Shown here piece after piece: positions 7,345 to 16,047 of a stretch of 24,656 nt of DNA. The DNA lies in IMG/VR virus record IMGVR_UViG_3300024314_000499, positions 1 to 24,656 of that record; one strand, 5' to 3'. Numbering within the stretch: position 1 is the first letter of the stretch; each line of letters starts with the position of its first letter. Below the pieces are notes generated by a model. The model saw nothing but the letters and a program-made list of their open reading frames with translations, was not told the DNA's origin and ran no database searches. Made by a program: the position numbers and the translations under genes. The DNA comes from a virus.

Positions 7345-10300
7345 TTAACTTAATCCTGCAATATTGACATTCTCAATATCATTAGATACCATACTATTGA
7401 GTTGCAGCTTACCATAGTTTTGTTCTGATGGGTAAACTTCATTTCTTATACCTTGAGCATAAGCATCTAGAGAACCATCTCCCATTAACCAAATTTGAGT
7501 CGTACCATAACCAGCAGTGATACTAGTAGGACTGTAAGTCACAACACTAGCGCTATGAGGAGACCTTACTGTATTACCATTTCTATAATCATCTTCCCAC
7601 TTCTTAGGGTCTGTTATCATTAATTCAATCTCAGCATCATTAGGCATAGTGGCATTAGTCTTTAGAGTAGTTATAACCATAATAGCTACTTTACCGTGAA
7701 AACTTCTGTTACCACTTCTACCACCAATAGTAAAGTCACCACTAACATATCTATCCATCCTAGCACCTGTAGAAATCCATGTACCTTGTCCACCAAAGGT
7801 AGGGTTGGGGTTGAATATCCAACTACCACCAGAATAGAACATCACCTTAAAACGGAAGCTACCATTCAGGTTAGTGTTTGTAGCATCAGATGAGTTGAAT
7901 CTAGTCCCGTCATGTGCGATATAAATACCGTAGTAACCAGCGCCCATATTTGAGAGAATCAAGTGTTCGTTATAGCCAGCACCTTCACGACCCCATCCGA
8001 ATATCAACGCCCCAAACTGGTCTGTTCTAAGGTAGATGTTGTCATCTCCATTACCAGCTCCTTCTCCGCTATTCCATATGTGTTGATTAGAGTTGTTACC
8101 ATCAGATGACACTACAATTGCAGTTGCCCAAGGTCTAGAATTACTAGCGTTACTAGTCTTAGAGCTATCACTATTAGCTGCTACAGTTACTCCTAAGCCA
8201 CCCATCCTTAATGGGTTGTTATAAACATTATTACTAGCAACTTGCCTCAAGTATTCATTACTACCGCTAAAATCTATTGCCTTATTCCAAGGAGTTAATA
8301 TGGTTGGTGCAGGAGTAGGAGTTGTAATAGTTTCAATATCATTTGTGCTAATATCTCCTGTTGTATTTAATACAGCCATATGAATTTTAACGGGTGCGGT
8401 ATCCTCTATGTTTGTAGCTTCATAAGTATTGGAGAAAGTACCGCCATCAGCAGGGCTTGCGTTGTTCATTATGTTATTCAAACTACAAGCAATTAACCAA
8501 GCACTTGTCCCATTTACCTCAATAGCATAATCATAAAACGCTTGACTTCCTGAAGTAACAACAATATTCTGAACTACAGAACCATCTCTATAAAATTTGA
8601 AAGTGTGCTTATAATCAGTTTCATACTCCCAAACTATTGCAGTATCAAAATCAGACAATTCTAAGGTACTAAAATCGCTCGGTTCATTAGCTAAACCTAT
8701 AATGTACTTATCATTGGCAGCATTTAAATTAGGTAATATATTTGCTTCTACATAAGCTTTTTCTATTATAAATCTTTCACCATCTGCAACTGTACCGTTA
8801 ACATGAACTACCGAACCGTCATCCATCGTATTTGAATCAATCATAGCGGTAGATGTATTTTCATGATTAAATCCACTAATGGCAGTTACGGGTGCTGTTA
8901 AATTATTTACAATTATAGTAAGTGTTCCACTTGAACTACCATAAGCATTAGTCCTAACTACCTCAATTTCATAGGTATCAGTTGGATTAGTAACATAATC
9001 TCCCACCACTTCAGGGGAAGTACCATTTAAGTGAATACCATTTACATCAATAGTTAAACCGCTATTGTCTGTATCTACAATAGAAGTGACATAGGACGCC
9101 CCCACAGGATGCAATTGTACATTAACGGCACTTAATTCGTTGACTGTAATTGAATTATCGCTAAAAGTAGCTGGCACTAAATCAGCGTTTGTTAATGTTG
9201 TAATCTCAGTATAAGTTACAGGGTTTCCTAAGAAAGTATCTGTAGTAGGGATTGCTGTTCCGTTATCAATGTGACCATTTGTTGGAATATACCAAGTTGT
9301 AAACGTAGGGTCGTCAGGGAATACTATAGAAGTATATGTACCTGTTCCTCCGTTGTTATCATCATAATACTCAGCTTCTTCGGTAGTAGCAAATACAGGA
9401 TAATTAAATATTCCATCAGGAGATTCTACAACTCTAAAGTACATTGTAGGTGCTAAGTCCTCTAGTTCGTGTATTTTAGGAATACCTACCAATCTAACCG
9501 TAGTATCTCCAAACTTAATACCTAAGTGATAATCCAACCCATTTGGAACGGGATACGTAGTTCGTGCAATAGGTACAAATAAAGATGTAGATTCGTCAAA
9601 GTAAGATATAACAATAAAATTATTTTCGTCTATCCCTACTTTAATTTTTACTAAGTCACCATCTAACCATTTAGCTCCTTCAGGGCTTGTGCTAAACCTA
9701 AAGTCTACATTACTCCACCCCTCCCGTTGTGAATAGCCTGTATTTGCCCCGTAATTAGTCCAAGGTCCATTTGGACTAGGATGAAACCAATGTGAAAACT
9801 GATACCCATAATGACCAGAATTTACACCGTTGCAAAATGTACTAGGGTCAGCATAACTAGAATTACCGTTGTAATCTCCGTTATCATAGTCCGCCTGACT
9901 AGGAATTAAACCGAAGCCTATTATACCCTCATTTCTTATGTCAAAAGTAAAATATTCGCCTGCTTGGTTAATTGTTTCAGGGGTTTTATACCCACCTGCG
10001 TTATATCCCGAAGTAGTAGCCCCGTATTCATCCGTCCCCGTTTCAATTGCAGTACCTTGAGCACCACCTGCCTCTGTTGTAGTTACTCCATTTACGTCCG
10101 CTATCATTGTACTATAAGGGTCTGATATTACAACCGATTGAAATGCCCCTACCGTATATAATTCGTTTAACGTGTTTATAACGTCATTTAAGCCGCCTAC
10201 GACACTATCACCGTCAATTGTAACATTAGCATGGTCTAACTTTATCCAATGCACTAGACCGCCTTGTATTGATTGAATAGTGATTAATCCATCACCCGTA

Positions 10301-11517
10301 TCAACCGCCTTAATCGTGTTAACTCCATACGCGTACCCATTGTCCAACATAATAGAGGTAGAGGTAGCATCTAACTTAAAGTCTATTACTTCACCCGTTA
10401 AGTCATTATTATTTTGAGGTACTACAATATTCTCCAGTTTCGCCTCTAATAAATAACTTCGCAAGTATTGTTGATTTTTATATCCCAATTCTTTGGCAAT
10501 AAATTCTAAAGAATCAACCGTTGCCGCTGAATTAGTCCCCAATGCCATTGTATAAATATCATCTGTACTAATATCAACCGCCCCCGATAATAAAGTAAAT
10601 GTAGTGTCTAAGGTAAGTTGTACCCTTGTTAACTCAGGACTTACGGAAGGGTCATCACCCCAATAAGCGATAACTTCTTGATTAACTGCAATACCTGAAA
10701 AGTCACCCGTGTAAGTGTACCTACTTCTAAACCAAAATGCATCGAATCCGTCACCTTTTGGCGTTGTGTATAAACTAAAAAACGGGCTATCTACACCCAT
10801 TGCGGTCAGTACTTTCAATTTTACATAACCACCCTGTAAGGTAGATTTGTTCATCTGGTAACCCGCATTTTCATTGCCTACAAAATACCAATTAATTTTT
10901 TTACCTTGCTCATCATTTTTAAAATACCAACCATCTTCCGCCCCGTTTGGTTCTTCTAACCCTGCCGCCCCGTCAGCATATACCGATGCGTTGTTATTCA
11001 ATAGTATTGACGTGCTATCGTACTCAATGAGAGCACCAGCGTAGGGTTTTAATTGCCATTCTGTTCCGTCAAATATAACTTCATCACCATTTTTAAAACT
11101 TTCCAAGCCTTGCCCTAAATCGTGAGTTCCTATTGTAATAATATTGTAAAAATCACCATTAACAAAACCTGTCACATCCGTAGTAATGTCGGGCGTGTTG
11201 GTGTCAGGATTCCAAATACCTTGATAGTCAACCCCTCTGCCTACTGTAACATTTCCTTTTAATGTTATATAATCGGCAACCTCTTGAGCATTGGCGAAAA
11301 TATTATTATCTTCGTCTTTAAATTCTGTAAAAGGTATGCGGAAAAATTCATATTGAGTAGTTCCGCTTTCCGCTGTTTTAATATCGTTTTTTATATTTAC
11401 TAATGTGTTGTCCGATGAATCAACTTCACCCGACAAACAAGCATTCCAATAGGTTGGGTTACTTGAGCCGTAAAAGTTAATACAATTACCTTGTTCGTTT
11501 CTTACTATTCTAATCAT
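7345..11517 (-). CDS. Large tail-fibre-like protein with C-terminal LamG-like domain
   Basis: A 1390-residue, almost wholly beta-type protein with no signal peptide. Residues 1-100 read as a short adaptor (MIRIVRNEQGNCINFYG). A middle stretch near residues 790-880 looks like an Ig or cadherin-like module (AVNVQLHPVGASYVTSIVDT, then GTLTIIVNN). Residues about 880-1040 and about 1076-1310 resemble concanavalin/LamG-type jelly rolls; the latter opens with AIDFSGSNEYLRQV and includes FGALIFGWG and GGRSGNRSFHGKVA, as in fibre tips of marine phages. The likely role is receptor or glycan binding. Placement between the capsid gene and neck genes is uncommon for a tail fibre, so a capsid-attached fibre is an alternative. 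It is followed at once by a strong terminator. Confidence 0.75.
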   Translation of the reverse strand: MIRIVRNEQGNCINFYGSSNPTYWNACLSGEVDSSDNTLVNIKNDIKTAESGTTQYEFFRIPFTEFKDEDNNIFANAQEVADYITLKGNVTVGRGVDYQGIWNPDTNTPDITTDVTGFVNGDFYNIITIGTHDLGQGLESFKNGDEVIFDGTEWQLKPYAGALIEYDSTSILLNNNASVYADGAAGLEEPNGAEDGWYFKNDEQGKKINWYFVGNENAGYQMNKSTLQGGYVKLKVLTAMGVDSPFFSLYTTPKGDGFDAFWFRSRYTYTGDFSGIAVNQEVIAYWGDDPSVSPELTRVQLTLDTTFTLLSGAVDISTDDIYTMALGTNSAATVDSLEFIAKELGYKNQQYLRSYLLEAKLENIVVPQNNNDLTGEVIDFKLDATSTSIMLDNGYAYGVNTIKAVDTGDGLITIQSIQGGLVHWIKLDHANVTIDGDSVVGGLNDVINTLNELYTVGAFQSVVISDPYSTMIADVNGVTTTEAGGAQGTAIETGTDEYGATTSGYNAGGYKTPETINQAGEYFTFDIRNEGIIGFGLIPSQADYDNGDYNGNSSYADPSTFCNGVNSGHYGYQFSHWFHPSPNGPWTNYGANTGYSQREGWSNVDFRFSTSPEGAKWLDGDLVKIKVGIDENNFIVISYFDESTSLFVPIARTTYPVPNGLDYHLGIKFGDTTVRLVGIPKIHELEDLAPTMYFRVVESPDGIFNYPVFATTEEAEYYDDNNGGTGTYTSIVFPDDPTFTTWYIPTNGHIDNGTAIPTTDTFLGNPVTYTEITTLTNADLVPATFSDNSITVNELSAVNVQLHPVGASYVTSIVDTDNSGLTIDVNGIHLNGTSPEVVGDYVTNPTDTYEIEVVRTNAYGSSSGTLTIIVNNLTAPVTAISGFNHENTSTAMIDSNTMDDGSVVHVNGTVADGERFIIEKAYVEANILPNLNAANDKYIIGLANEPSDFSTLELSDFDTAIVWEYETDYKHTFKFYRDGSVVQNIVVTSGSQAFYDYAIEVNGTSAWLIACSLNNIMNNASPADGGTFSNTYEATNIEDTAPVKIHMAVLNTTGDISTNDIETITTPTPAPTILTPWNKAIDFSGSNEYLRQVASNNVYNNPLRMGGLGVTVAANSDSSKTSNASNSRPWATAIVVSSDGNNSNQHIWNSGEGAGNGDDNIYLRTDQFGALIFGWGREGAGYNEHLILSNMGAGYYGIYIAHDGTRFNSSDATNTNLNGSFRFKVMFYSGGSWIFNPNPTFGGQGTWISTGARMDRYVSGDFTIGGRSGNRSFHGKVAIMVITTLKTNATMPNDAEIELMITDPKKWEDDYRNGNTVRSPHSASVVTYSPTSITAGYGTTQIWLMGDGSLDAYAQGIRNEVYPSEQNYGKLQLNSMVSNDIENVNIAGLS

Positions 11518-11521
11518 GTTT

Positions 11522-12448
11522 TTATCTTATTATAGTTATTAAAAGTCCTAACGGTTGAATAATTACTGGGTTATCTGATTTAATTGCAGGCAAAGTCAAT
11601 GCGTTAATATCTTCGTTAGAAGTTATCCAAGCCGATATTTCAATCCTATTAAGAAACGTATTGCCCACAGTACCACCACCGTAAAAAATCGGTTGAGATG
11701 TTAAAGGAAAAGTAAAAGTAATATCATCGTTATCATCTCTATTAGAGTACCACAATGCGGGTTCTACTGTTGTGTTGGCAATTTGTGGAATTACATTAAA
11801 ATCAAAACGTACTCTCAATTGGTCACCATACTCGAGGTCATTTAGTTTTATTCTACCTGTTGAACCTTCAAAACCTGTTCCCTCTGACAAAGGATAGTTT
11901 GTATCATAATCATATGAATAATCTAACAAAGTTGTAACACCATTTGGTAAATTTGCACCTTGAAAAAGTCCTATTCCCGTTTCGCCCGTTGGTGTTGGTG
12001 TTGTCCAATATGGATTATCTACCGCAGCGTGAACCGTTGGAGATAAACTAAATACTTTAAAAATTTCATTGTCAACATCTGCCTGAGTGTAATTAATACC
12101 CGTTCCAGCTTGCCAAACGTAGTTATTAGACAACGGTTTGCCCTCAAAAGCTCCCGTATGTGAGTAACCACTTTGCCCAGCTAAACCAGTAACACCGCCC
12201 TGACATTCTGCAACATTAACAGTTAAATCCGCAACGGTCAAACCTAAGTCAACCATTTGAGAAGGGTATAAACTAACGTGGCTGCCTTCATCATCGTGTA
12301 TTTGTACACGTCCGCTACTTAACTCTGTTACCGCTGTTGAGTCTAAGTTAAAAAGGTAGTCTTGGTTTCCGTTTTCATCATATATTACAAGGGTGCAATT
12401 TGTAAAAACAGCGGAAAAACTACTAAGGTCTAATGGTAAATGTGCCAT
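11522..12448 (-). CDS. Structural protein candidate (308 aa)
   Basis: A 308-residue soluble, beta-rich protein beginning MAHLPLDLSSFSAVFTNC. The ATG at 12448 is chosen over a GTG at 12487, since the latter would lie inside the terminator that follows the capsid gene. The composition (many D, N, T, G, few K) is like the adjacent 1390-aa protein; the N-terminus (TLVIYDENGNQDYLFNLDS) and the middle (GYSHTGAFEGKPLSNNY) are not recognised as a known domain. The next gene starts four bases after its stop, so the two are probably co-translated and may form one assembly, for example a fibre and its attachment protein. No promoter is visible in front of it. Confidence 0.7.
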   Translation of the reverse strand: MAHLPLDLSSFSAVFTNCTLVIYDENGNQDYLFNLDSTAVTELSSGRVQIHDDEGSHVSLYPSQMVDLGLTVADLTVNVAECQGGVTGLAGQSGYSHTGAFEGKPLSNNYVWQAGTGINYTQADVDNEIFKVFSLSPTVHAAVDNPYWTTPTPTGETGIGLFQGANLPNGVTTLLDYSYDYDTNYPLSEGTGFEGSTGRIKLNDLEYGDQLRVRFDFNVIPQIANTTVEPALWYSNRDDNDDITFTFPLTSQPIFYGGGTVGNTFLNRIEISAWITSNEDINALTLPAIKSDNPVIIQPLGLLITIIR

Positions 12449-12461
12449 ATATATATTTTTT

Positions 12462-12492
12462 AAAAAGGGGGATGAATTTACACCCACCCCCC
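12462..12492 (-). terminator. Intrinsic terminator after the major capsid gene
   Basis: On the minus strand a G-run GGGGGGTGGGT pairs with ATTCATCCCCC through a 4-base loop, giving an 11-bp stem (five G-C at the base, three G-T wobbles) directly followed by TTTTT (12462-12466). It lies about 40 bases after the capsid stop and 13 bases before the ATG of the 308-aa gene. Confidence 0.8.
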
Positions 12493-12531
12493 CGTTATAA
12501 TCAAGGAAACTATTAAAAAACTTGTTAAATA

Positions 12532-13665
12532 CTATCCTAAAATAGAACAGTCAACATCTCCACAACCAATATTCCACAAAGTAGTATAGTTGAAAGTAGA
12601 TGCAAAAGCTGTTTGTGGTAAATGGCAAAGGTCAAAATCTTTTCTCCACTTGTAAACTACTTTATTATCACATTCTCTATACTCAATTTGCATATCTACA
12701 ACAAACGGAATACCTAAAGTTGGCGTTCCTACATCAACTTTTTGACGTGTAATTGTTCCGCTAGATTGAACTGGTGCATAAACTGAACGTCCATTTGGGT
12801 TAACCGCATAGATTGGGTTTTCAAACTTGAAAAATTCCGCAATAGTAACCGAACCTGGCATAAATGCCACAACTCCACTTGTCAACAACGCGTCAATCCC
12901 TTCTAATACTGGTTGAACCGCTCTATCAAAATAAATATTTGCTCCAGTGGATGTAGCTTTATTCGGGTCGTAACCGTCAACATTTCCACTGAATACACTT
13001 GATGCGTACTGATATGCTTGTAGTTTCTCAGCACCACTGATAACATAAGGTGTTTCACCGCTGATAGGTGATTGTTTAGAATACTCGTTAATCAAAGAAT
13101 GCCATCCCATTGGTTGCGGTTTAGCTTGTCCACTTGTAAACAACAATAAGTCTTTTGTCGCTGTTGTACCATCCGCAAAAGCACCTACATTGGTGTGCAT
13201 TTTTGTAACCAATTTTTTCTGGTATTGTGCTAGTCCTTTTCTTACTGACCGTTTGATTTTTTCTTGTAACTCCCTCATTGGGTCTTCACAAGTTGCATCG
13301 TACAAATTAGCGTCAATTGTGAAAGTGTCACCAATTGCGTCATCAATTGTAATCGGCACAGTATTATAATCTAAAGGTGTGTCCGTTTCATCTGTACACG
13401 TGAAATCTGGAACTGTCGTTGCATCTCCTACCGTTGTGTCAGGTGTTAAAAATTTCAAATACATATGACGTGCTGCATTACTGCCTGGTTTCGCCATTCC
13501 TGGGTCTACTGTCAATGTATCACGCTGTGAGTCTTGAATCGCTCTAACAGCATTAAAAGTAAAATCTCTATTGGAATCTGGGTTTAAATCCGTTTCCATA
13601 ATCGCAAGTTGCGCTTCTGTTTTTTGACATAGAATGTCACTTGTTACTGGTGTTCCAGTTGCCAT
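12532..13665 (-). CDS. Major capsid protein
   Basis: A 377-residue soluble protein placed directly after the scaffold candidate and, further up, portal and MuF genes, which is the classic position of an HK97-fold major capsid protein. Features consistent with this: a helical basic stretch at about residues 130-155 (LQEKIKRSVRKGLAQYQKK, spine-helix-like), alternating beta and helix afterwards, and a C-terminal beta region with QIEYRECDNKVVYKWRK. It has its own perfect promoter and its own terminator, fitting the most highly produced virion protein. The leader is about 175 bases, the longest in the window. The family cannot be proven by eye; context carries most of the weight. ATG at 13665 follows an AAAATTATATTATT leader end. 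Confidence 0.8.
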   Translation of the reverse strand: MATGTPVTSDILCQKTEAQLAIMETDLNPDSNRDFTFNAVRAIQDSQRDTLTVDPGMAKPGSNAARHMYLKFLTPDTTVGDATTVPDFTCTDETDTPLDYNTVPITIDDAIGDTFTIDANLYDATCEDPMRELQEKIKRSVRKGLAQYQKKLVTKMHTNVGAFADGTTATKDLLLFTSGQAKPQPMGWHSLINEYSKQSPISGETPYVISGAEKLQAYQYASSVFSGNVDGYDPNKATSTGANIYFDRAVQPVLEGIDALLTSGVVAFMPGSVTIAEFFKFENPIYAVNPNGRSVYAPVQSSGTITRQKVDVGTPTLGIPFVVDMQIEYRECDNKVVYKWRKDFDLCHLPQTAFASTFNYTTLWNIGCGDVDCSILG

Positions 13666-13684
13666 AATAATATAATTTTATATG

Positions 13685-13722
13685 AAAAAAAAATGATAAC
13701 AACCACACCAAATAGCGGTTGC
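13685..13722 (-). promoter_or_regulatory. Hairpin plus T9 tract in the capsid leader, possible attenuator
   Basis: In the capsid 5' leader the minus strand has GCAACCGC, an 8-base loop, GTGGTTGT (8 bp, two G-T wobbles; arms 13715-13722 and 13699-13706), then TATCA and nine T residues (13685-13693). The five-base gap between stem and T-run weakens it as a terminator. It ends about 20 bases before the ATG, so it could attenuate transcription, protect the message, or be incidental. Confidence 0.4.
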
Positions 13723-13807
13723 AATAAAAGTCTTATTTATTAGCGTATTGATAGGTCGCAAACCCAATTTGTAGGACGTTTTTTGGTAGGTAACGTAAAA
13801 ACCTTGT

Positions 13808-13846
13808 AAAAAGTAACAAATAAGAGGTATCCCCCTTATCTGTTAC
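13808..13846 (-). terminator. Terminator of the portal-scaffold operon, overlapping promoter P2
   Basis: The minus strand forms a 15-bp stem (two G-T wobbles) with a GATA tetraloop: the arms start GTAACAGATAAGGGG and end CTCTTATTTGTTAC, spanning 13813-13846, with TTTTT immediately after at 13808-13812. It stands 43 bases after the scaffold stop. Its first base is the last base of the -7 element of P2, so the palindrome covers the expected start point of the capsid transcript and could also be an operator or a 5'-end hairpin. Confidence 0.75.
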
Positions 13847-13877
13847 AAATATACGCTTTTTTTTTGAGAAATCCAAA
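13846..13877 (-). promoter_or_regulatory. Promoter P2 (major capsid gene)
   Basis: TTTG (13874-13877) and TATATTTG (13846-13853) are separated by exactly 20 bases. This is a perfect match to the Bacteroidota consensus TTTG, 19-21 bases, TAnnTTTG, better than P1 and P3 in the -7 element. The spacer again carries a long A tract (nine) just upstream of GCG and the -7 box, like the A7 of P1 and P3. The region 13666-13888 holds no frame with a credible start, so it is purely regulatory. Confidence 0.85.
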
Positions 13878-13888
13878 TTTTTAACCAA

Positions 13889-14764
13889 CTATTTTCCGCT
13901 TAAATGCTTTGTAAGGAAATTTAAGCCTGTTGAGTCGACTTTCTTACCGTTTGTGGATACAATACTAGTTTGTGATACGTTTGGCTGTGTGCCGCCATTA
14001 GACACCTTTAAAATATTCATTTCCTTAGCTAAATCCTTGATAGCTTCATCAACCGTAGAATAAAACCCGTTACGGTCAAAACTCAAAGCCTTTGTACCGT
14101 CTTTTGCTAATATAGTGCCATCTTGATTAACTCTATAATTTTCCAATATACGAGGTGCAATCAACTGAGCATATAACCCCCTTTTTTCGGGTATGTCAAA
14201 ATTGATTGAATCAGAATAGATGCGAGAGTTTAAAACTTTTTCGGCATGAAATGCGTAGATAGTTTCGTTAGCTTTTTGATTAGCTAGTTTTTCAATCTCA
14301 ACTTTTTCAAGTTCCAGTTTTTCAATAGTTGTTTTAAAATCTTGTACACCCGTTTGTAGTTCATTAATCTTTGTAATGTATTCTTGACTAGCAGTATCGG
14401 TGTGTTTAATCAATTGCGCATCCTTTCGCTGTGCTAACAATGCAATAGCCTCTTTTGCTGTTAATCCGTCTAGCTCCTCACGTTCAAAACCTCCGGCACG
14501 TTTAACGGCATTAATTAGGGGTTTTTCGTAACTCATCCACCTAGTTTTACCCGTTGCATCCTCATGCTGTTTAATTATGTTGTCCCTATTTTTAGAAACA
14601 AATAATTCCTCTTTTGACTTGTTGACCGCTTCTGTAAAATCGCCTAAGTTTTGAAATGGTAATTCGTTAACGTCACCATCTTTTAAGATTGCAATTGCAT
14701 TAATAATTGCGTTATCGTCAGCACCTAAACCAGCCAACATCTGTTTTAACTTTTCCTCGTTCAT
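13889..14764 (-). CDS. Scaffolding protein candidate (coiled coil)
   Basis: A 291-residue soluble protein just before the major capsid gene. Its N-terminus is helical and acidic (MNEEKLKQMLAGLGADDNAI), and residues about 125-170 form a charged coiled coil (ELQTGVQDFKTTIEKLELEKVEIEKLANQ). The C-terminal 40 residues are low-complexity S, T, N, G, ending LNFLTKHLSGK. This build (an acidic helical start, central coiled coil, small basic C-terminus that can touch the capsid subunit) and the gene order portal, MuF, scaffold, capsid are typical of phage scaffolding proteins such as gp20-like or GPO-like ones. No protease motif (HDE or serine triad) is evident. Start ATG at 14764. Confidence 0.7.
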   Translation of the reverse strand: MNEEKLKQMLAGLGADDNAIINAIAILKDGDVNELPFQNLGDFTEAVNKSKEELFVSKNRDNIIKQHEDATGKTRWMSYEKPLINAVKRAGGFEREELDGLTAKEAIALLAQRKDAQLIKHTDTASQEYITKINELQTGVQDFKTTIEKLELEKVEIEKLANQKANETIYAFHAEKVLNSRIYSDSINFDIPEKRGLYAQLIAPRILENYRVNQDGTILAKDGTKALSFDRNGFYSTVDEAIKDLAKEMNILKVSNGGTQPNVSQTSIVSTNGKKVDSTGLNFLTKHLSGK

Positions 14765-14795
14765 TTTATTAATTTACTTGATTATATAAAAAAAA

Positions 14796-15095
14796 TTACT
14801 TAGTCTTTTTTGCTCTTGGTTTTCTAGTTGCCTTTTTAACTTCTTTTTTTTCAACAACTTTTTTTTCTGTTAAATCTCTTTCATAAGTTTTTCCCGTTGT
14901 TTCGTCCTCAACTTGGATAATACCTAGCCCGTCAGCTATCAAAGATTCTTTACTTAATTTTTCAACCTCAATATAACGTCCTCCAATTATATTGCCCTCT
15001 TGGTCTACTTTAATTCCGTTGTGTTGTATCCATGCCTTTGCTTTTGCTGGATACACAACTCTGATTTTTCTTGTTAAACTGTCAAAAATTTCCAT
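14796..15095 (-). CDS. Small head-module protein with lysine-rich tail (99 aa)
   Basis: A 99-residue protein. Residues 1-70 form a small compact domain (FDSLTRKIRVVYPAKAKAW; then IEVEKLSKESLIADGLGIIQ) while the last 25 residues are a very basic low-complexity tail (EKKEVKKATRKPRAKKTK) that probably binds DNA or RNA or interacts with acidic scaffold. It lies between the MuF-like protein and the scaffold candidate. Small head proteins with this layout are common in this place in phages but I cannot name a family. A-rich bases precede its ATG at 15095. Confidence 0.65.
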   Translation of the reverse strand: MEIFDSLTRKIRVVYPAKAKAWIQHNGIKVDQEGNIIGGRYIEVEKLSKESLIADGLGIIQVEDETTGKTYERDLTEKKVVEKKEVKKATRKPRAKKTK

Positions 15096-15116
15096 ATTAT
15101 ATTTTTACTTAATTAT

Positions 15117-16004
15117 TTAATCTTGTTTTGGTAAAGGAATGTAAATAACTTGATGCCTACAAGAATATCCCCCCCTATATTGTGCAAATGTTTCGGGCGT
15201 TGTGTTTTTATTCCAACCGCTATTTTTTCCCTTGTCTAACCTTCTAATTATTTTCGGTATGTCTTCCACCCTGTACATTCCCTTTTTAACCTCTAAATCC
15301 TCAAATAAAGACGTTTTCCCCGTTAAGTGTTCACAGTTTCCACGTGACGTAGAAATAAGACTGCCAGCATATATAAACCCGTCTAATTGGTACGCGTCCC
15401 TTACTATGTCGTTTGTTGCTCCATCATGCTGATTAATAGAATCCATTGCAACTTGTTTCACATAGCGTAAAAATCTACCATCCCTTTTTTCCGTTCCTTT
15501 TACAAATACGCTTAATTCTTTTTCAATATCCTTAACCTTTGATTTCAAAGCAACACCCTTAAATAATATATCTCTAATCGGTGTTATATAGTTCGCTTTT
15601 AATGCTTGTTCGCCCAATAAGTTATCAATAATATTTTCTATTGAAATTCGTCTATAAACACTTATTTCATTCCTTATCTTTTTCGTGAACTCAGCACCAG
15701 TTATACCTTTGTATATTTCGTTATTTAGTTCATCAATCTTTTCAAAGTTAGGTAAAAATTCATCAATCTTTTTTTGTAGAGTTGATTTTCTAATAACACC
15801 AAGAACTTTTTTTGTAATGCTGTTTAAAAATTTATTATTTATCGTTTCCTTTTGTAACCTTCCTTCTTTCTGTGATAACTTTCTTAGTATATCAAGTATC
15901 TTGTTAAATATAGCTTTCTCGCTTGATTTAATGCCGTCTAAGAGCCTTTTTTCAGCCTTACCTATAATCCTATCCTTTTTGTTAATATCGTCTTTTAATG
16001 CCAT
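15117..16004 (-). CDS. MuF / SPP1 gp7-like minor head protein
   Basis: A 295-residue, strongly basic and helical protein that follows the portal gene. The N-terminal 110 residues are helical with many K (GKAEKRLLDGIKSSEKAI). The C-terminal part carries the hallmarks of the phage Mu F / SPP1 gp7 minor head family: a cysteine-bearing segment, SRGNCEHLTGKTSLFEDLE, and near the end the motif GGYSCRHQVIYIP (residues about 278-290), like the GY-CRH-x-x-I of that family. Family role: a minor capsid component attached to the portal, needed for head assembly or DNA ejection. The ATG at 16004 is preferred over a TTG three codons earlier. Confidence 0.8.
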   Translation of the reverse strand: MALKDDINKKDRIIGKAEKRLLDGIKSSEKAIFNKILDILRKLSQKEGRLQKETINNKFLNSITKKVLGVIRKSTLQKKIDEFLPNFEKIDELNNEIYKGITGAEFTKKIRNEISVYRRISIENIIDNLLGEQALKANYITPIRDILFKGVALKSKVKDIEKELSVFVKGTEKRDGRFLRYVKQVAMDSINQHDGATNDIVRDAYQLDGFIYAGSLISTSRGNCEHLTGKTSLFEDLEVKKGMYRVEDIPKIIRRLDKGKNSGWNKNTTPETFAQYRGGYSCRHQVIYIPLPKQD

Positions 16005-16047
16005 ACTATTCAATAGTTCCTAATATTTGTTTTTTTGTTTACAATCA

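Noticed and set aside
12449-12487. GTG start of the 308-aa gene at 12487
   Set aside because: Translation would begin inside the terminator after the capsid gene. The ATG at 12448 has a clean A/T leader.
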